A stretch of DNA of 64,000 bases, taken from NCBI RefSeq assembly GCF_910591885.1, contig NC_063273.1, positions 8,866,001 to 8,930,000 of the forward strand, given 5' to 3'. The DNA comes from Bombus terrestris. Lineage: Eukaryota > Arthropoda > Insecta > Hymenoptera > Apidae. The notes under the pieces were generated by a model that was not told the origin of the DNA, did no database searches, and saw only the letters and a list, made by a program, of their open reading frames with translations. A program made the position numbers and the translations under genes. Positions 61,201 to 64,000 of the stretch are shown here, piece by piece (position 1 is the first letter of the stretch; every line of letters begins with the position of its first letter).

Positions 61201-61337
61201 TTATAATATTGAAGTGGTACCAGATCACTTAATTTGTTTTTTTTTTTTCTCAATATGGGTAAGCTTTATTTAGCTATAAGAAATGTTGTATATTTAATAA
61301 AATAATTGAATGCTTAACATCATACTTTTCTTTCTAG
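58218..61337 (+). other. mtd: mtd intron 5 (GC-AG)
   Basis: A 3.1-kb intron with a non-canonical GC donor and a TTCTTTCTAG acceptor. It holds the optional exon at 58346. From 58460 to 61300 it is AT-rich with short unsupported ORFs (for example 60014-60355 minus and 60802-61146 plus) and no recognisable repeat. Confidence 0.75.
58346..58452 (+). CDS. mtd: mtd optional exon or alternative C-terminus
   Basis: After the acceptor TTTATTATAG the frame reads FTKSDSSGPGTGYHEDETEP then DKKALRLKINQCFL and a TAG. The G left by the LysM exon plus CA gives Ala, so the phase fits. An internal donor, CCAG|GTACAG at 58376, would instead make this a 30-base cassette exon (58346-58375) that again leaves one G, in phase with the 61338 exon. 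The residues after that donor look constrained (GYHEDETEPDKK), so both uses are possible: a short LysM-only protein, or ten added residues. Inferred from splicing logic only. Confidence 0.5.
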
Positions 61338-61492
61338 AACTTTTAGACAACCTGAGGCCAGTGTCACCGAAACCAAGCCATGAAAGAGTGAAAACACCTC
61401 TTAGTGTTACCAATACAGTGATAGAAGAGGAGGAACAGCCATTTAAAGAAAGATTTTTGAAAATTAATGTTCGTCACATTACAGATGGTCAG
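61338..61492 (+). CDS. mtd: mtd exon, linker and start of GRAM-like domain
   Basis: The acceptor is TTCTTTCTAG and the donor GGTCAG|GTAAGG. It encodes LLDNLRPVSPKPSHERVKTP, a Pro-rich linker, then FKERFLKINVRHITDGQ, the first strands of the GRAM-like domain found between LysM and TLDc in OXR1/mustard. The opening AA takes the leftover G of the LysM exon to make Glu. It ends in phase 0. Confidence 0.95.
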
Positions 61493-61586
61493 GTAAGGTT
61501 TATGATTCAATTTACATTTAACATAAAGCTTCTTACACTCTTTAATGACTTCATGTTGTTACTAAACTGTTGTTTTATATTCACAG

Positions 61587-61979
61587 GGTGTTGTTGGTGG
61601 AGTGTTACTAGTTACACCAAATGCAGTCATGTTTGATCCCAATGTTTCTGATCCCCTTGTAATTGAACATGGAGCTGAATCTTACGGTGTTATTGCACCA
61701 ATGGAATTTGTAGTAAATGCTGCAATTTATTATGATATTGCACATATGCGAGTTGGACATACAGAATCTGGAAACTTAGATAAGAAGCCGGAAATTTATT
61801 ATATGAAGAAACCATCACCAATTGAAAATATTAAGTGCCAGTCACCAGAAAAGGAGGAAAATTTTCCGGAATTAACGGCGGATGATGCTGAGAATGTATG
61901 TAGCTGTGCTGAGAGAGATGGAGATGCTTTTCCAAAGGCCTTTGAGAGAGATCTCGTTACTCCTACTAATCTTCAAAAT
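61587..61979 (+). CDS. mtd: mtd GRAM-domain exon
   Basis: It begins GVVGGVLLVTPNAVMFDPNV right after the HITDGQ of the previous exon and continues SDPLVIEHGAESYGVIAPME, the most conserved block of the GRAM-like domain in this family. A charged region and a Cys-rich segment, VCSCAERDGDAFPKAFERDL, follow. The full exon ends at CAAAAT|GTACAT (61979). A better-looking donor, GAGAAT|GTATGT, lies at 61895, also in phase 0. Using it would drop 28 residues including the Cys segment. Confidence 0.97.
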
Positions 61980-62071
61980 GTACATAGATTTAAATATTAA
62001 ACACTAACTACATTTTTGTAATGTGATAATTGTCAGATAATAAACTGAATTTTTTTCTGTTTAATTCATAG

Positions 62072-62278
62072 GAAGAAGATACAACGACAACCAAAGAAAA
62101 AGAGAAGGAGAAAGAGAAAGAGAAGGAGACTAAAGCTGTGAGCGGTGGTGGTCAAGCAAGTAGAACATTAGAGGAGCGTAGACGTTCTATGCTTGACCAT
62201 CACTGGCCAGTTCCTAGCAAAGATCAATATCCATGGCCCATCGAGGATGAACAACAAGATTCTTTAAATTCTGACAAA
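62072..62278 (+). CDS. mtd: mtd charged-linker exon
   Basis: A 207-base phase 0-0 exon. It starts EEDTTTTKEKEKEKEKEKET, a low-complexity Lys/Glu run, then RTLEERRRSMLDHHWPVPSK and a WPIEDEQQD stretch. The donor is GACAAA|GTAAAC. The basic RRRS block resembles a kinase or phosphosite-type motif, and the rest looks disordered. It is expected to be part of the linker between GRAM and TLDc. Confidence 0.94.
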
Positions 62279-62362
62279 GTAAACTAATTACTCGTTGTCA
62301 CTAAAACTCAGTATACTATACTTAATCAAAGTTCAAAATGTAATGAATGTTGATATTTACAG

Positions 62363-62722
62363 GTGGACTCCGCGAAGTCGAAGGTGATTCCCGAAGGCGA
62401 AGAAGGATCTCTAGTCAAACTGTCATGCCACGACTCTGGTATTGACATACGTGACCCTAATCCCTCTTTCCCAGTAGTTCAACCAAATCCCACAAAGAAA
62501 GTTTATTCAGACGCAGATATTGTCTTATCTTCAGATTGGGTCCCTCCTATTACTATTGCTCCGACGAACGTTACAACTGATTCGCTAGATAGTGGTCCTG
62601 CCATTAACGGCAGGAAGAAGGCGAGTTCTGTATCTTTTAGCTTAGACAGTAATAATACGGAGGAACCTGAGAAAGATGAGGAACACAAAGACGACGATAA
62701 ACAAGAGACTCGTAGGAATAAA
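62363..62722 (+). CDS. mtd: mtd linker exon
   Basis: A 360-base phase 0-0 exon. The acceptor is ATATTTACAG and the donor AATAAA|GTAATA. It encodes VDSAKSKVIPEGEEGSLVKL, then CHDSGIDIRDPNPSFPVV, and ends in acidic/basic repeats (EEHKDDDKQETRRNK). CHDSGIDI is a DSG-type motif, and a Ser-rich SSVSFSLDSNN segment follows. Likely disordered and phosphorylated; no fold recognised. Confidence 0.94.
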
Positions 62723-62793
62723 GTAATATTATAATTTATATCTTTGTTATCTTTTTGATGCAATCTGTATCTTATTTTAATAATTTGTTTCAG

Positions 62794-62945
62794 ATGTTAA
62801 AACGATTATCATATCCTTTGTCATGGATGGAAGGGTTAACTGGCGAAAAGGAAGATGAAAGTAAATCTGGAACTGATAAAGTTTCGAGTCTTCCTAATAG
62901 CGCGGATTCTCATCATTCATCAGTTTTCAGCAAAGTTTTCTCAAG
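62794..62945 (+). CDS. mtd: mtd exon MLKRLSYPLSWMEG, splice or stop
   Basis: The acceptor is TTTGTTTCAG. It encodes MLKRLSYPLSWMEGLTGEKE and ends HSSVFSKVFS. Two outcomes fit the 3' end. With donor TCAAG|GTGATA (62946), AG is left over and joins the C at 63894 to give Ser. With read-through, the codon AGG is followed at once by TGA (62947-62949), giving a protein that ends FSR without TLDc. An AATAAA lies at about 63590. The splice version is expected for the full-length protein. Confidence 0.9.
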
Positions 62946-63124
62946 GTGATAATACTTAGCCCTGCTAAGTTCATAAAATTTTTATAAGAATTTTTTTGTA
63001 ACTTATATGGTACAATAATTTTTATAAATTAATATAATACGCTTTTATATTTTATTTTACTATTCGTGTATGTTAGGAATGAGTAATTCAATGAAAAAGA
63101 AATTTGCATACTTTCTATATACAG

Positions 63125-63212
63125 GAAAGGTTCTCAATGTTCCGGCCTCCTTATATGGTGTAACATTTATTTTTCATGTGGTTGCTTTCTGCTGAAATCT
63201 TTTAGAACTTAA
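63125..63212 (+). CDS. mtd: Possible alternative terminal exon of mtd
   Basis: A good acceptor, TTTCTATATACAG, precedes G; with the leftover AG it gives Arg. The frame then reads KGSQCSGLLIWCNIYFSCGC and ends at TAA (63210) after FRT. The peptide is hydrophobic and Cys-rich and not recognisable, so this may be chance. The AATAAA at about 63590 could serve as its poly-A signal. Confidence 0.22.
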
Positions 63213-63843
63213 AGTAACATTTATAGTATATCTGAGGCTATTCGTAACGAAACAGAATTACATATATGATGACGCACAAGCTCGGTAAAACTTTCATCTT
63301 GAAACACAAGTTTTGCTATGAATACCCTCATTTATTATAATATAGAATATTAATTAGAAATTTGCGCGTAGATGCAAGCGGCTTATTGCATTTGCGAAAC
63401 GCGCTTTGGGATAATCCTTTTTTTGAATTTCTGAACGGAGTAAACGAATCAAAGGAATGGGCACGTGTAACATTTCCAACTCACAATCAGTCCAGACGTT
63501 GTCTTCGATAACCTTATACCATCATAGTCCGTTTTTTCAATTTTGTTCTTCCTTCTTTTTTCTAATTTTATTTTTTACGAAATTCTATCAATAAATTTGT
63601 CGCTGAAGGTGTATACCTATCAATGGTAAAAGATACATTCACCCAAGAGATTTCACTCACGAAATAAGAATTTATCCCGGAATGACCTTTAGCGATTAAT
63701 TCTATTTAGTAGTTACGTAAGTAAAGAAGAAAGTTATGGCTCAAAAGGATTTTAAGGATATTGTCTATTTTTTCCGCTATTTTGAGACCAGTATGACCAA
63801 TCAGACTGTGATGGTAAATCTGTGTTAAACATAAAGCTTAACT

Positions 63844-64000
63844 ATGGTTTCCAATGTGACTAACAAAGAATATGTAATGGTGGTGGATATAAGCTCGCCG
63901 ATCAACCTGGTGAGTGACTTTAGCTCGGGCCTGTTTGCTAAAACTCCCAGCGAAGAGAGCGGTGGGGGCGGTAGAGCCGGAGGAACACCTCCGCTTACCG
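63844..64000 (+). CDS. mtd: mtd exon SSPINLVSDFSSGLFAK, runs off the window
   Basis: The conserved-looking block SSPINLVSDFSSGLFAKTPS and a Gly-rich tail are open to the window end. As an internal exon it would start at 63894 (acceptor GGATATAAG, poor pyrimidine tract), in phase with 62945. Alternatively the open frame starts at an ATG at 63844 (MVSNVTNKEYVMVVDI), with an in-frame TAA at 63832 just before. That would be an alternative first exon for a short TLDc isoform. A GTGAGT inside (63910) is a perfect donor, so a version ending PINL is also possible. Confidence 0.8.
   Translation, partial: MVSNVTNKEYVMVVDISSPINLVSDFSSGLFAKTPSEESGGGGRAGGTPPLT

Larger units (their letters stand above)
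1147..64000 (+). other. mtd: mustard/OXR1 orthologue (mtd), gene body, 3' end outside window
   Basis: This is the span of a LysM-GRAM-TLDc family gene, seen as a chain of exons with GT/AG (one GC) junctions and matching phases. Family knowledge: OXR1/NCOA7/mustard proteins protect against oxidative stress, associate with the V-ATPase through the TLDc domain, and in Drosophila mustard affects gut infection tolerance. The window shows an N-terminal low-complexity leader, a LysM domain, a GRAM-like domain and an acidic linker. The TLDc domain is not present and should lie downstream. Intron lengths run from about 70 bases to 35 kb. The long first introns and the alternative starts at 41493 and possibly 63844 suggest several promoters. 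The family call is firm; the exact isoform set is inferred. Confidence 0.93.

Noticed and set aside
1..64000. tRNA genes, rRNA or CRISPR arrays
   Set aside because: No GGTTCRANTCC-type B box with a partner stem, no rRNA-like conserved block, and no regularly spaced direct repeats with unique spacers were found by eye.

Overview
This window is nuclear DNA of an insect, most likely a hymenopteran and probably a bee. It is AT-rich and full of short inverted-repeat transposons, including a palindromic mariner whose ends match the honeybee-type mariner. It contains a nuclear copy of mitochondrial COX1 that uses TGA as Trp. Its one recognisable protein-coding gene has tiny exons separated by very long introns. 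I see no rRNA, tRNA, CRISPR array or bacterial-type operon. The species call is an inference.

The recognisable gene is the + strand orthologue of Drosophila mustard (mtd), known in vertebrates as OXR1/NCOA7 (LysM-GRAM-TLDc family). I pieced it together from splice sites, reading-frame phase and family motifs. The exons are 1147-1265, 7809-7877, 9910-10016, 45479-45543, 57992-58217, 61338-61492, 61587-61979, 62072-62278, 62363-62722, 62794-62945 and 63894 onward. All phases agree. The LysM domain is split by a 12.4-kb intron, the GRAM-like domain lies at 61.4-61.8 kb, and the catalytic-like TLDc domain must lie beyond 64,000. At least one alternative first exon (41493-41670), and possibly a second near 63844, share downstream exons, so the locus probably has several promoters. 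A probable GC-AG intron and an optional small exon follow the LysM exon.

Almost everything else is intron. Introns 1-3 (1.3-45.5 kb) hold most of the repeats: three copies of a roughly 0.6-0.7 kb TTAA-flanked element, many other TTAA (piggyBac-type) elements, mariner and Tc1 elements, two solo LTRs and three 5'-truncated jockey-like retrotransposon copies with target-site duplications. There are several clear nested insertions: retrotransposon in mariner, retrotransposon in hAT, retrotransposon tail in LTR, and TTAA elements in Tc1. Decayed transposase pieces occur at 23.2-23.8 kb (Tc1), 24.0-24.1 kb (piggyBac C-terminus), 40.1-40.3 kb (piggyBac-like N-terminus), 50.6-51.1 kb (Tc1/mariner) and 54.2-54.4 kb (hAT). 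Intron 4 (45.5-58 kb) is poorer in repeats.

I found no convincing new multi-gene system. The points most worth checking are the alternative promoters and splice choices of mtd and the dated nest of mobile elements inside its introns.
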